64,000 nt of DNA from NCBI GenBank assembly GCA_937951415.1, contig CALFBW010000112.1, positions 1 to 64,000 on the forward strand, read 5' to 3'. The position numbers were made by a program, and so were the translations under genes. This DNA is from an uncultured Chitinophagales bacterium (GTDB lineage: Bacteria > Bacteroidota > Bacteroidia > Chitinophagales > UBA2359). Positions 43,385-51,354 of this stretch are shown one piece after another (within the stretch, counting starts at the first letter, position 1; every line of letters starts with the position of its first letter). The notes beneath the pieces are model-generated. The model was not told the DNA's origin, did not search any database, and saw only the letters and a list, made by a program, of their open reading frames with translations.

Positions 43385-45142
43385 TTACTCGATTAATTTG
43401 CGTTGACTAATTTTTTGGTCGATAAATTCAGAATCCAAGCCCAATTCCTTGGCCTTAGTCCAGTTACTCACTGCTTCATCAATTTTGCCCAATTGAAAAA
43501 GGACATCACCGTAGTGATCTAAAACCACTGGGCGAGAATCGCCACCGCTTTTCAAGGCTTTTTCCAACCACTCTTCTGCGCTTTCGAAATCGCCCAACTT
43601 GTATTTAATCCACCCGTAGGTGTCTTCAAAAGAGGCATTTCCAGGACTTAATTCATTTGATCTTAAAGACAACTCTTCTGCGCGTTCTAAAGACTCCTCC
43701 CGCAAAGAAAGGTAGTAACTGTAGTTATTTAGCACTAAAGCATTGTCTGGGCTTAACTCCAAAGACTGATCAAAGGCTGAATCACTTTTATCAAACTTTT
43801 TTAAAGTATTGTAGTTATCGCCCATCAAAGCATACATCTCAGCAAGCAGATCTTTATTATCGCTTCCAATCAAGATTCCTTGTTTCAATACTTTCGAGGA
43901 TTTCTCTAGGTCTTTAGTTCGGTTCAAAGCAATGCCTCTGAAGTAATAGACCATTGGTCGGTTCGGGAAATATTCAAGGGCTTCCTTAGCTGTAGCATCC
44001 AAGCCTTTGTAGTCTCGTAATTGTTCGAGTAAAATAAAAGTACGCGACCACAAATTCAGGTCGGAAGAATTCAGTTTCAGTGCTTGTTGGTAATATTCCA
44101 GAGCCTTTTCCTTCTCTCCTGCTCCTTCCAGAATCTCAGCATATAGCAATAGTGCTCGATAATCTTCGGGGTTGCTATTAGCCACTTCTTCCGCTAATTC
44201 ATTGGCCAAAGCTCTGTTCTCTGCTCCATCTCCGTTCGAACCAGCAACAGACATTAAAATCTGCACCTTTTCTTCGATGGGTAATTGAGGGTGCGCAATT
44301 GCTTTGCGCAACATATCAGCTCCTTCCTGGCGTTCTCCACGTTCGTATAAATCTTGCCCCATGTATAATTGCGCATAGGGATCATTTTCGTTGACTTTCA
44401 AAAGTCGCTGATATACTTCACGTGCCTGGTCGTTCTTTCCGAGCATACGGTAAAGCCCGGCCAGCATACCGTAGTACTGGCTTTCTTTTGGATAAGCAGT
44501 AATCAGTTTTTCCAGCTCTCCTGCTGCCCCTTCAGAATCATTGAGCTGCATGTATAAACGGTGCTTTTCAAGAACGAGAGATTCATCAACACCGGTTTTC
44601 TTCTCTACCAAGTTGAGTGTTTCAATCGCCCTTTTCGATTGCCCCGCCAACTTTTGCATGTAAGCGAGTTCGAAATAGTTGTCGATGTTTCCGGGATTAT
44701 CCTTGATGAGCTTCTCCAAAACTATGGCCGCTTCATCGTAGCGGTTAGCCATTGAAAATAACTCGTACTGTCGATATTGATACCAGGTATTGGATGGGTC
44801 CACCTCAGCAGCACGTTGCGCAAGCTCAATGGCCTCGTCCATTTTGCGTTCCTCCACTTTTATTTTTGACAACTCATAGAGAGCTGCATCATTTTCGGGT
44901 TGAAAACGAAGGATATCATTCAACAAGGCAGTTGCTTTCTCGTAATCGTTCTTTAAAACTGCACGTTTGGCTTCAAAAAAACCTGCTTCCAACTCAATCA
45001 GTTGTCCGCTATCGAGCTCAGTGCCCTTGTTCTTGTTCTTTTTATTTTTCTTCTTCCCTTGCTGCGCAGACAGATCGGCCTCTGCTGCAAAGCACAGGCA
45101 AAATGCTGCTAGTAGGAGTTGAATTAGGGTGTTGCTTCTCAT
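43385..45142 (-). CDS. Secreted tetratricopeptide repeat protein
   Basis: 585 residues. Signal peptide 1-26 followed by a lysine-rich linker (GKKKNKKNKNKG). About twelve TPR units follow from residue 45 to 580, with consensus-like segments such as AALYELSKIKVEERKMDEAIELAQRAAEVDPSN, PEDYRALLLYAEILEGAGEKEKALEYYQQALKLN and ASFEDTYGWIKYKLGDFESAEEWLEKALKSGG. It is a scaffold without catalytic motifs, probably periplasmic. It belongs to the dut-TPR-DUF4292-EnvC cluster; the 147-bp gap to dut carries two palindromes. Confidence 0.9.
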   Translation of the reverse strand: MRSNTLIQLLLAAFCLCFAAEADLSAQQGKKKNKKNKNKGTELDSGQLIELEAGFFEAKRAVLKNDYEKATALLNDILRFQPENDAALYELSKIKVEERKMDEAIELAQRAAEVDPSNTWYQYRQYELFSMANRYDEAAIVLEKLIKDNPGNIDNYFELAYMQKLAGQSKRAIETLNLVEKKTGVDESLVLEKHRLYMQLNDSEGAAGELEKLITAYPKESQYYGMLAGLYRMLGKNDQAREVYQRLLKVNENDPYAQLYMGQDLYERGERQEGADMLRKAIAHPQLPIEEKVQILMSVAGSNGDGAENRALANELAEEVANSNPEDYRALLLYAEILEGAGEKEKALEYYQQALKLNSSDLNLWSRTFILLEQLRDYKGLDATAKEALEYFPNRPMVYYFRGIALNRTKDLEKSSKVLKQGILIGSDNKDLLAEMYALMGDNYNTLKKFDKSDSAFDQSLELSPDNALVLNNYSYYLSLREESLERAEELSLRSNELSPGNASFEDTYGWIKYKLGDFESAEEWLEKALKSGGDSRPVVLDHYGDVLFQLGKIDEAVSNWTKAKELGLDSEFIDQKISQRKLIE

Positions 45143-45154
45143 GTTACCTCTTGG

Positions 45155-45170
45155 CTAGTTCAAGAACTAG
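45155..45170. repeat. Inverted repeat upstream of the TPR gene, copy A
   Basis: CTAGTTC-AA-GAACTAG: 7-bp perfect arms with a 2-nt spacer, 12 nt before the TPR start codon. It could be an operator or an mRNA structure near the ribosome-binding site. Confidence 0.55.
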
Positions 45171-45192
45171 GTGATTAACTCGTAAAACTGGG

Positions 45193-45208
45193 GAAGACCT
45201 AGGTCTTC
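45193..45208. repeat. 16-bp perfect palindrome upstream of the TPR gene, copy B
   Basis: GAAGACCTAGGTCTTC is fully self-complementary without a spacer, the form expected of a dimeric repressor site; it is not a terminator because no T run follows on either strand. Confidence 0.55.
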
Positions 45209-45289
45209 TCTCTTTAAACGTTGGACTCTTAAGACTGTTCTTGGTTCAAAGAGACACCTAAGATCCTCAGTATCTAACTAAAACGTCAA

Positions 45290-45721
45290 TTACTGCTTTC
45301 CCGTATGTCCAAATCCACCAACTCCGCGTTCCGTTTGTTCCAAGACTTCCACCTCTTCCCAAGCGACTTGCGTACAGCGTGCAATGACCATTTGTGCAAT
45401 TCGATCTCCGTTTTCAATGCGAAAAGCTTCTTGAGTGAGGTTCATCAGAATCACCTTGATCTCTCCTCTGTAATCAGCATCAATCGTGCCCGGAGCATTG
45501 GGAATGGTAATGCCTTTGTATCCCATTCCACTTCGAGGACGAATTTGCGCTTCGAAACCCACTGGAAGCTGCATGTACAAACCTGTAGGCACCAACTTTA
45601 TCTCGTTTGGTTGCAAGAGCATTTCCTCCTTCAAATCAGCACGTAAATCCATCCCTGCCGATCCTTCGGTAGCATAGTGAGGCAATACATTGCTAGACTT
45701 GTTAATGATTTGAACATTCAT
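45290..45721 (-). CDS. dut: Deoxyuridine 5'-triphosphate nucleotidohydrolase (dUTPase)
   Basis: Hydrolyses dUTP to dUMP and pyrophosphate, keeping uracil out of DNA. All five trimeric dUTPase motifs are visible in 143 residues: AGMDLRAD (1), [12 protein letters not shown] (2), [15 protein letters not shown] (3), GDRIAQMVI (4) and the C-terminal [11 protein letters not shown] (5), which closes over the active site. Start ATG. An exact TATCTTTG box lies at 45729-45736 (complement), 7 nt before the start. First gene of the dut-TPR-DUF4292-EnvC cluster. Confidence 0.97.
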   Translation of the reverse strand: MNVQIINKSSNVLPHYATEGSAGMDLRADLKEEMLLQPNEIKLVPTGLYMQLPVGFEAQIRPRSGMGYKGITIPNAPGTIDADYRGEIKVILMNLTQEAFRIENGDRIAQMVIARCTQVAWEEVEVLEQTERGVGGFGHTGKQ

Positions 45722-45728
45722 ACTACGA

Positions 45729-45736
45729 CAAAGATA
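45729..45736 (-). promoter_or_regulatory. TAnnTTTG -7 box of dut
   Basis: Reads TATCTTTG on the minus strand, exact consensus, ending 7 nt before the ATG; the leader would be very short. Confidence 0.5.
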
Positions 45737-45769
45737 AGCTTCTCACAAAAGTTGTACTTATAAAGGCTC

Positions 45770-46318
45770 TTAGTCAATCGGAACTTCGTCAAAGAAGACC
45801 CAAAAAAGCGGTGTATCTCCACGCTCCGTTCCATCACTGTTGTAAATGGTTTCCATCGGAGCAAGTCCTATTACGCGCGAGTACATTTTTCGCTTGGTTT
45901 CATCGTAATACCATTCTTCCTTCACTCGGGCTTTTCGCACGGCTTCTTTGTTTAGTTCCGTCCTAATGATTTTCTCGATGTAATCTCCTGAATCAGGATC
46001 GAGAACGGTTACTGTGTCGATCTTCTCGAAAAGCTGCCCTATTTGTTCCGCTTTCATCAACTGCAAATCGAGGTATTGGAATGCTTTTAGCTCCCCCGAT
46101 TTCACTTGATTCAAAAGTGTTTCCAACAAACGTTTCTGTCCTGGCTTTAGCACCTTTATATCGCTATGTTTGTCTTCGAAGTTTAATTTAAAATTACTTC
46201 GCGTGGACCAGCTTACCGTTGCATCATCGGGCAGACAATCACTGGCTGAAGTTCCTCCTGTATCACAAGCATAAAAAGTGAGAATAAGGATCAAACACAA
46301 AACATAAGTTCGAAGCAT
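45770..46318 (-). CDS. GldN/PorN-like lipoprotein
   Basis: 182 residues. A lipoprotein signal (1-17, LTFYAC) puts the lipidated cysteine at 18. The mature part follows the GldN pattern, with a KSGELKAFQYLDLQL segment, then DPDSGDYIEKIIRTELNKEAVRKARVKEEWYYDETKRKMYSRVIGLAPMETIYNSDG-type sequence and TPLFWVFFDE at the end (compare RIKEEWFFD, IxGIAP and FWVYYPD of GldN). GldN/PorN forms the periplasmic ring with GldK in the type IX secretion and gliding machinery; true GldN is longer and is not a lipoprotein. It is 21 bp downstream of the C25 gene and likely cotranscribed with it. A specialised accessory for that protein is an inference. Confidence 0.78.
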   Translation of the reverse strand: MLRTYVLCLILILTFYACDTGGTSASDCLPDDATVSWSTRSNFKLNFEDKHSDIKVLKPGQKRLLETLLNQVKSGELKAFQYLDLQLMKAEQIGQLFEKIDTVTVLDPDSGDYIEKIIRTELNKEAVRKARVKEEWYYDETKRKMYSRVIGLAPMETIYNSDGTERGDTPLFWVFFDEVPID

Positions 46319-46339
46319 ATTTATGTATTTTTTACTTTT

Positions 46340-49300
46340 TTATTCCTTGACCATTCTTCCGGTCACTTGTTCATCTCCATTGTCAATTAGAACAAAATAA
46401 ATTCCTGCTGGCAAACTAGAAACATCAAGTGATAGTTTATTGAGCCCCCTTTTGGTTAGCAAATTTTCACGCAACAAAGTCCGACCAGTCATATCATAAA
46501 CAAAATAGTAAACCTTTTCAAAACCACGAGAAAGAAATTTCACTTCACGATGATCTTGCGAACCAAAAGCATTTATTTCCAAAAGCTCTAAAGGCAAATT
46601 TCCTGGAGTATTTTTCAATTCATCAGGATCAAAAACACCGATCGCTCTTTTATTTTTTGCACTTAAATCTATATCGAAACAACCTCCTTGAATATCGAAA
46701 ACTGAATAATCAATTTCTAGACTTAAAAAGGCATCGTCATCCATATTTACTGCTAAGACTTCATAGTTTCCTAATTCTGGAAAAAAATTGCCATCATCTG
46801 TCCAGTCAATAATTCGGTAGTCCTCTGTTCCATCCGTTAATAAATACAGTTGATTGTAACGCGGATTAAAGTCGGTGGACTCCACAATGAGCGCCTCGCC
46901 TTGTCCCAATTCCGGCCCCGTATATAAATTCAGCTTCCCACTTTCTGCTTGACAAGAATTGTAGTCGTCCTCTGAGATGGGGAAAGTTATATCATCAATC
47001 CAAGCGGCATCTTCATTCAAAGATTTGGCTTTATCTTTTCGATATTCCCAAACAAATTCGTGATCGCCTGCTGGAACAGAATACTTTACTTTCTTCCAAT
47101 CTTGGACTCCCGTCCAAGTTCCTAAGACTTCTCCATCTACTTTAAAAATGAGCTGATCATAGTTCTGCTCAGTAGAGACTTTTCTCCAAAAACTAATTTC
47201 TCCAGCTTCTTTAACGTTTCTCAATAAACGCATCACTGACCTTTGTTCATCTCCAATAATTCCCGAGCGACAAACGGCTCCTCTTTCTGCATCCGTTTTT
47301 ATTTCCCAATATTGTGTCCCTTTTCTTTGCCAAGGAAAACTACTGAAATCAAAAGTAGAAAAACTCTCCCGCGGGGCTGCTATTTTCATTTTTAAAAAAT
47401 CATGAGTCGAATAAAACTCAGTCAAGACTTCTCCAATCAATTCAGCACTGGTTCCCCTCGCAGCTGTAGCTTGCACCAAGACTTCTACGCTTGCCTTTAT
47501 TGATAAACCTGCAGCAATAGCGCCTAATTCTTGCTCTCGATCAATGACCAATAACTGCTTATTTCTGGAAGTTAATAAAAGCGCACAAGGAAGACTGTTG
47601 GCAGTTCCGTTGTTTTTCACAGTCAATTCCAATTGCACTCGCTCTCCTGGATCCAATTCGCCATTTCCGTTTCCGAATTCAGCATCATTTATCTTCACAG
47701 CTCCGACTTCAAGTTGTGGAGCATGTAATTTCAATTTGGGTTCCATTTCCCAAGAGCGCCCTTCGCGGTCTTTTATTTTTAAAATAAATGCAGAAGCATG
47801 CTCATCGGGCACTACTCCTTTTACTTTTATTTTCGTACCACTCACTACTATTTCTTCGCCACTTCCTATGGAGGCCACTTGCAGATCTTTCTGCAAAACA
47901 TCGATGTATGGATCATTGCTTTCTAACTGCAATTGCAAACTCGAAGCATCATTGGCACCTAGGTTTTCCATCTGAAATCTCAGTTCCAATTCTTCATTAA
48001 AATCGGCTTGTCCATTGTTGTCGCCTTGTGCCACCGTCATTGATAAAAACTCTATATAAGGCCCGAAGGCCGGCAGAATTGTAATATCTCCTAAATAGGG
48101 AATATTATTGTGCGACAAGAGACTTAAATGCAAGTTTCCTTCTTCATTTATTTTTGAAAAATCAATAAATGTCTGTCCATTTTTCGTCAAGACACGCTGT
48201 ATAACTTCTGTGCCTTTTGAAATAATTAAAAACCCATTCTCGTTGGATGTTTCCAGCAGCGCATTGACGGAACCTGCGGGTATTTTTTTCGGATAATCTG
48301 CACTTATTTTTGCTCCTTGACTGTTTCTTAAATTCAATGAAGGATCTCCCAAAACCGTCATTGAGCGAACCAAAGGAAATGCAAGGGCTTCATAATTTTG
48401 CAATAAATATAAGCCACCTAATAAATAAGCAGATCCCAAATTTCTTCGATTTACGGGCGAAGGAGAGATTGTCCAAACTTCATTGACTGCCGCAAAATAA
48501 GCCGTCATCCATTCTTCTTCTAAAACTCGGGAAGGCGAGATGACAGCAAGCGCTCCTACTGATTTACTATTGGAAGACAAGGCTGTCATCGCAGTTTCTG
48601 ACAGGGCATTTTCTTGTGAAAAATCGCCCATATTACAAGCACTTGACCAAATGATCGGCCATTTATTCTCATTATTCCAATTCTGAAAATCTGTTGCATT
48701 AAATTCTCCAGAGCTACAGTCGCCTAAGATCGCAGCTCGATTAATTTGCAGCCAAGAGACACCTTCATTTATTGCTGCACTAATTTGTGTTTTTGTTGCG
48801 TTTCCTGCCGCATCCCAATCTCCTTGATATCCGTCATGCAACTCTCTCACCGCTCTAAACCCTTGTTGGAGAAATCGTCCCTTTTCGTCTTGGAAAAATT
48901 GGACACTATTTTCATTGCCGATGAAAGCTGCTTGATCGTAATAGTTCGATTTTTCTGCACTCTCATAGCTCATCACTTTGTCTAGTTGTCGCTTAATCTC
49001 TCCCGGATTTTGACCAGTGAGTCTTCCAACAAAAACATCAGGATATTCATCATTTCCGCGCAAACATGCATAAGGCCAATCGCTGCTGTAGGGGAGCTCA
49101 AAAGTGGGTAAATCCGAAACATCGCCTAGCAATAACAGATGGCTAAACTGGTTTTGTTCAAACTTGGCTTCAATGGTATTTTTAATAAATTCAGAACCTC
49201 CCGTTGCCTCCACAGAAACGAAGCGACATTGCACGCCCATTCGGGCTTTCCACTGCATGAAGTTTTGGAGGTAATCTTCATACATTGAGGAACCAACAAT

Positions 49301-50056
49301 TAGCATTTCTTCCTCTGGCATCTGTACTGTACCACTAGTAGACATCCCATAATTCAAAAAATGCTGTCGATACAGCAGATTAAAACTTCCGTCATTTTCT
49401 TGAAGTGCCCTAAACTCGTTTTCTCCTGCCTCCTGCTGATTGGTCTTTACTTGTAGCGAAATGTCATTGTAAACACGTAAGACCTTTGTTACTGGATTGT
49501 ATTGAAACGGAAATACGCGAAGATGCACTGCTCGGTAATCTCGTAGAATGTAAGGTTCAGAAACTTGGGCGATCTCTTCTGGGTAGAAGCGATTCTGATT
49601 GTATACTCCGGGATCTTTTTGTGTGGGAGGGGCAACTTGTCCGAAAAGAGAAAGCGCTGCCGCTGGTGCTAGTTCAATGTTATTGAAATCAGTGTACAGC
49701 GAACTTTCGACTTGCATCCGGACTCTTCCTCTATTGGGAACGATTAGCGAAGTACTGATTTGCTGGAGATCCGGTCGCGCTTCTTGTGATAAAGGTTCTC
49801 CACCAGGGATAGAAATGGCGTAAGAAGTTGTTTCATCTACTGCTGTTTTCGAGGTTTTGAAAAAGCCGTTTACTGCAAAATGTATACTGATGCTGTTACT
49901 GTTTGATTCTAGAATCTCTATTTCCGCTGGGCTGGGTTCATCTTGCTTCAAGCCAATCCATTCTTGTGCTGTTAGTGCATTTTGCACCAATAGCAATAAA
50001 ATGACAAGAAGAAAGTGTCTGGAAAACCGTCCAGTTGAACAGGGTGATGCGGGCAT
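46340..50056 (-). CDS. Gingipain-like C25 family protein lacking the catalytic histidine, T9SS cargo
   Basis: 1,238 residues. Signal peptide to about 30; a propeptide/beta region; the C25 caspase-like domain (about 250-600) with EEEMLIVGSSMYEDYLQNFMQWKARMG, HLLLLGDVSDLP, YPDVFVGRLTGQNPGEI and the nucleophile motif SSACNMGDF (Cys474; compare VACVNGDF of gingipains). The strand that should carry the catalytic histidine (NYTGHGS) instead reads INRAAILGDC, and there is no histidine in the 40 residues before Cys474. Large beta-sandwich domains follow (about 690-1000), then a type A T9SS sorting domain (VYDMTGRTLLRENLL to the C-terminal VTGRMVKE). The end of the C25 domain (ALAFPLVRSMTVLGDPSLNLR) is gingipain-like and not PorU-like. 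Probably a non-catalytic or altered surface protein. Confidence 0.88.
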   Translation of the reverse strand: MPASPCSTGRFSRHFLLVILLLLVQNALTAQEWIGLKQDEPSPAEIEILESNSNSISIHFAVNGFFKTSKTAVDETTSYAISIPGGEPLSQEARPDLQQISTSLIVPNRGRVRMQVESSLYTDFNNIELAPAAALSLFGQVAPPTQKDPGVYNQNRFYPEEIAQVSEPYILRDYRAVHLRVFPFQYNPVTKVLRVYNDISLQVKTNQQEAGENEFRALQENDGSFNLLYRQHFLNYGMSTSGTVQMPEEEMLIVGSSMYEDYLQNFMQWKARMGVQCRFVSVEATGGSEFIKNTIEAKFEQNQFSHLLLLGDVSDLPTFELPYSSDWPYACLRGNDEYPDVFVGRLTGQNPGEIKRQLDKVMSYESAEKSNYYDQAAFIGNENSVQFFQDEKGRFLQQGFRAVRELHDGYQGDWDAAGNATKTQISAAINEGVSWLQINRAAILGDCSSGEFNATDFQNWNNENKWPIIWSSACNMGDFSQENALSETAMTALSSNSKSVGALAVISPSRVLEEEWMTAYFAAVNEVWTISPSPVNRRNLGSAYLLGGLYLLQNYEALAFPLVRSMTVLGDPSLNLRNSQGAKISADYPKKIPAGSVNALLETSNENGFLIISKGTEVIQRVLTKNGQTFIDFSKINEEGNLHLSLLSHNNIPYLGDITILPAFGPYIEFLSMTVAQGDNNGQADFNEELELRFQMENLGANDASSLQLQLESNDPYIDVLQKDLQVASIGSGEEIVVSGTKIKVKGVVPDEHASAFILKIKDREGRSWEMEPKLKLHAPQLEVGAVKINDAEFGNGNGELDPGERVQLELTVKNNGTANSLPCALLLTSRNKQLLVIDREQELGAIAAGLSIKASVEVLVQATAARGTSAELIGEVLTEFYSTHDFLKMKIAAPRESFSTFDFSSFPWQRKGTQYWEIKTDAERGAVCRSGIIGDEQRSVMRLLRNVKEAGEISFWRKVSTEQNYDQLIFKVDGEVLGTWTGVQDWKKVKYSVPAGDHEFVWEYRKDKAKSLNEDAAWIDDITFPISEDDYNSCQAESGKLNLYTGPELGQGEALIVESTDFNPRYNQLYLLTDGTEDYRIIDWTDDGNFFPELGNYEVLAVNMDDDAFLSLEIDYSVFDIQGGCFDIDLSAKNKRAIGVFDPDELKNTPGNLPLELLEINAFGSQDHREVKFLSRGFEKVYYFVYDMTGRTLLRENLLTKRGLNKLSLDVSSLPAGIYFVLIDNGDEQVTGRMVKE

Positions 50057-50103
50057 TTAAGGAGATAGCGTTTTGTCGAATGCGATGATTTTGTTGAAAA
50101 GAA

Positions 50104-50427
50104 CTACAGTTCAAAAATTGGGTCAATAAAACACGACCCTACTGAAAACGCATTAGTAGTACCATCTCGGTATAGGATTTCCACAAAAACTCGTCCTTTT
50201 TTGTAATAATTTTTCAAAACTACGGCCATTCCATCGTCGCTGATCTCTCCTTCGATGGTTTCCTTACTATTATCGTATTGTAACAGTTTGATTTCGGCAG
50301 CTGGCTTTTTCAGGTGCATTTGAAAAAGCTGTGTAGGTGCAGAAAAGTCATCGGACAGATCAATCTCTTCATTTTGCGAAAAGACTAAGACTGGGATGAA
50401 AAAAAGTATCAACAAGAGCTGCTTCAT
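50104..50427 (-). CDS. Small secreted hypothetical protein
   Basis: 107 residues. Signal peptide 1-17 (ending VFSQ). The mature 90 residues form a short all-beta-looking domain with no recognised family (LKKPAAEIKLLQYDNSKETIEGEISDDG type sequence, one cysteine). It lies 47 bp upstream of the C25 gene on the same strand and may be the first gene of a three-gene unit with the C25 and GldN-like genes. Confidence 0.7.
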   Translation of the reverse strand: MKQLLLILFFIPVLVFSQNEEIDLSDDFSAPTQLFQMHLKKPAAEIKLLQYDNSKETIEGEISDDGMAVVLKNYYKKGRVFVEILYRDGTTNAFSVGSCFIDPIFEL

Positions 50428-50564
50428 TGTATTAAATTTGAACCATCAAAATGCAGGCATTCTTAGGAGGACACCATACATTTTTAAAATACTACCTTCG
50501 CAAAGATCGTTCAATAAGATGAAGGATAGCCTTTGAAGGATCGGAGATAACACAAAAGTAAAAT

Positions 50565-51221
50565 ATGGCACTTGATAAAAGGGGCATAGCCCAACGAATT
50601 GCTCAAGAATTACAGGATGGTTTCTATGTAAATCTTGGAATTGGTATTCCTACTTTGGTTTCCAACTTCATTCCTAAAGGTATTGAAATTGAATTGCACA
50701 GCGAAAATGGTCTTTTGGGGATGGGTCCCTTCCCTACTGAGGAGGCTGTAGATGCCGATTTGATTAATGCGGGTAAGCAAACAGTGACTTATTTACCGGG
50801 CAGCAGCTTTTTTGACTCTACTTTAAGTTTCAGCATGATCCGGGGTGGTCATATTGACTTGACGGTTCTTGGTGCTATGCAGGTTTCTGAAAATGGAGAC
50901 ATTGCCAACTGGAAAATACCGGGTAAAATGGTAAAAGGCATGGGTGGTGCGATGGACTTGGTGGCAGGTACAGAGAACATCATTGTGGCTATGACACATT
51001 GCAACAAGAAGGGAGACCCGAAACTTTTACCGTCTTGCACACTTCCTTTAACGGGACTCAATTGCATTAAGCGGGTGGTAACCGACTTGGCTGTTTTGGA
51101 CATAAAAGATGGAGCTTTCCATTTAGTGGAACGAGCTCCTGGTGTAAGCGTGGAAGAGATTAAGGAAAAGACCGCTGGAAAGCTCGTTATTGAAGGTGAT
51201 ATTCCAGAAATGCGCTTGTAG
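50565..51221 (+). CDS. scoB: 3-oxoacid CoA-transferase subunit B
   Basis: Subunit B of succinyl-CoA:3-ketoacid (acetoacetate) CoA-transferase, which activates ketone bodies by moving CoA. 218 residues with [14 protein letters not shown], the catalytic glutamate in [55 protein letters not shown] and the late [16 protein letters not shown], all standard for subunit B. Subunit A normally precedes it directly; here the preceding 137 bp hold no scoA and the upstream gene runs the other way. TACCTTCG (50493-50500) is one mismatch from the -7 box. A strong terminator follows. Confidence 0.93.
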   Translation: MALDKRGIAQRIAQELQDGFYVNLGIGIPTLVSNFIPKGIEIELHSENGLLGMGPFPTEEAVDADLINAGKQTVTYLPGSSFFDSTLSFSMIRGGHIDLTVLGAMQVSENGDIANWKIPGKMVKGMGGAMDLVAGTENIIVAMTHCNKKGDPKLLPSCTLPLTGLNCIKRVVTDLAVLDIKDGAFHLVERAPGVSVEEIKEKTAGKLVIEGDIPEMRL

Positions 51222-51271
51222 CCTAACTGCTGTCTTGTTTATTTTCATAGTCAAGAAACTGTAAAAACAGC

Positions 51272-51306
51272 GAAGGGCTGCCTGATGATCAGGCAGCCCT
51301 TCTTTA
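51272..51306. terminator. Strong terminator between scoB and the convergent T9SS gene
   Basis: A nearly perfect 31-nt palindrome: GAAGGGCTGCCTGAT (51272-51286) pairs with ATCAGGCAGCCCTTC (51288-51302) around a single central base, followed by TTTATT. Confidence 0.88.
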
Positions 51307-51354
51307 TTGGCTTAAAGCTGAAACGCTTTGGGGAAATTGGGGAAAGTCTCGACT

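Noticed and set aside
46340-50056. Calling the C25 gene porU, the T9SS sortase
   Set aside because: The nucleophile block and the segment around FPLVRSMTVLGDPSLNLR resemble gingipain cargo, the catalytic histidine is missing, and a complete cleavable-type sorting domain is present.
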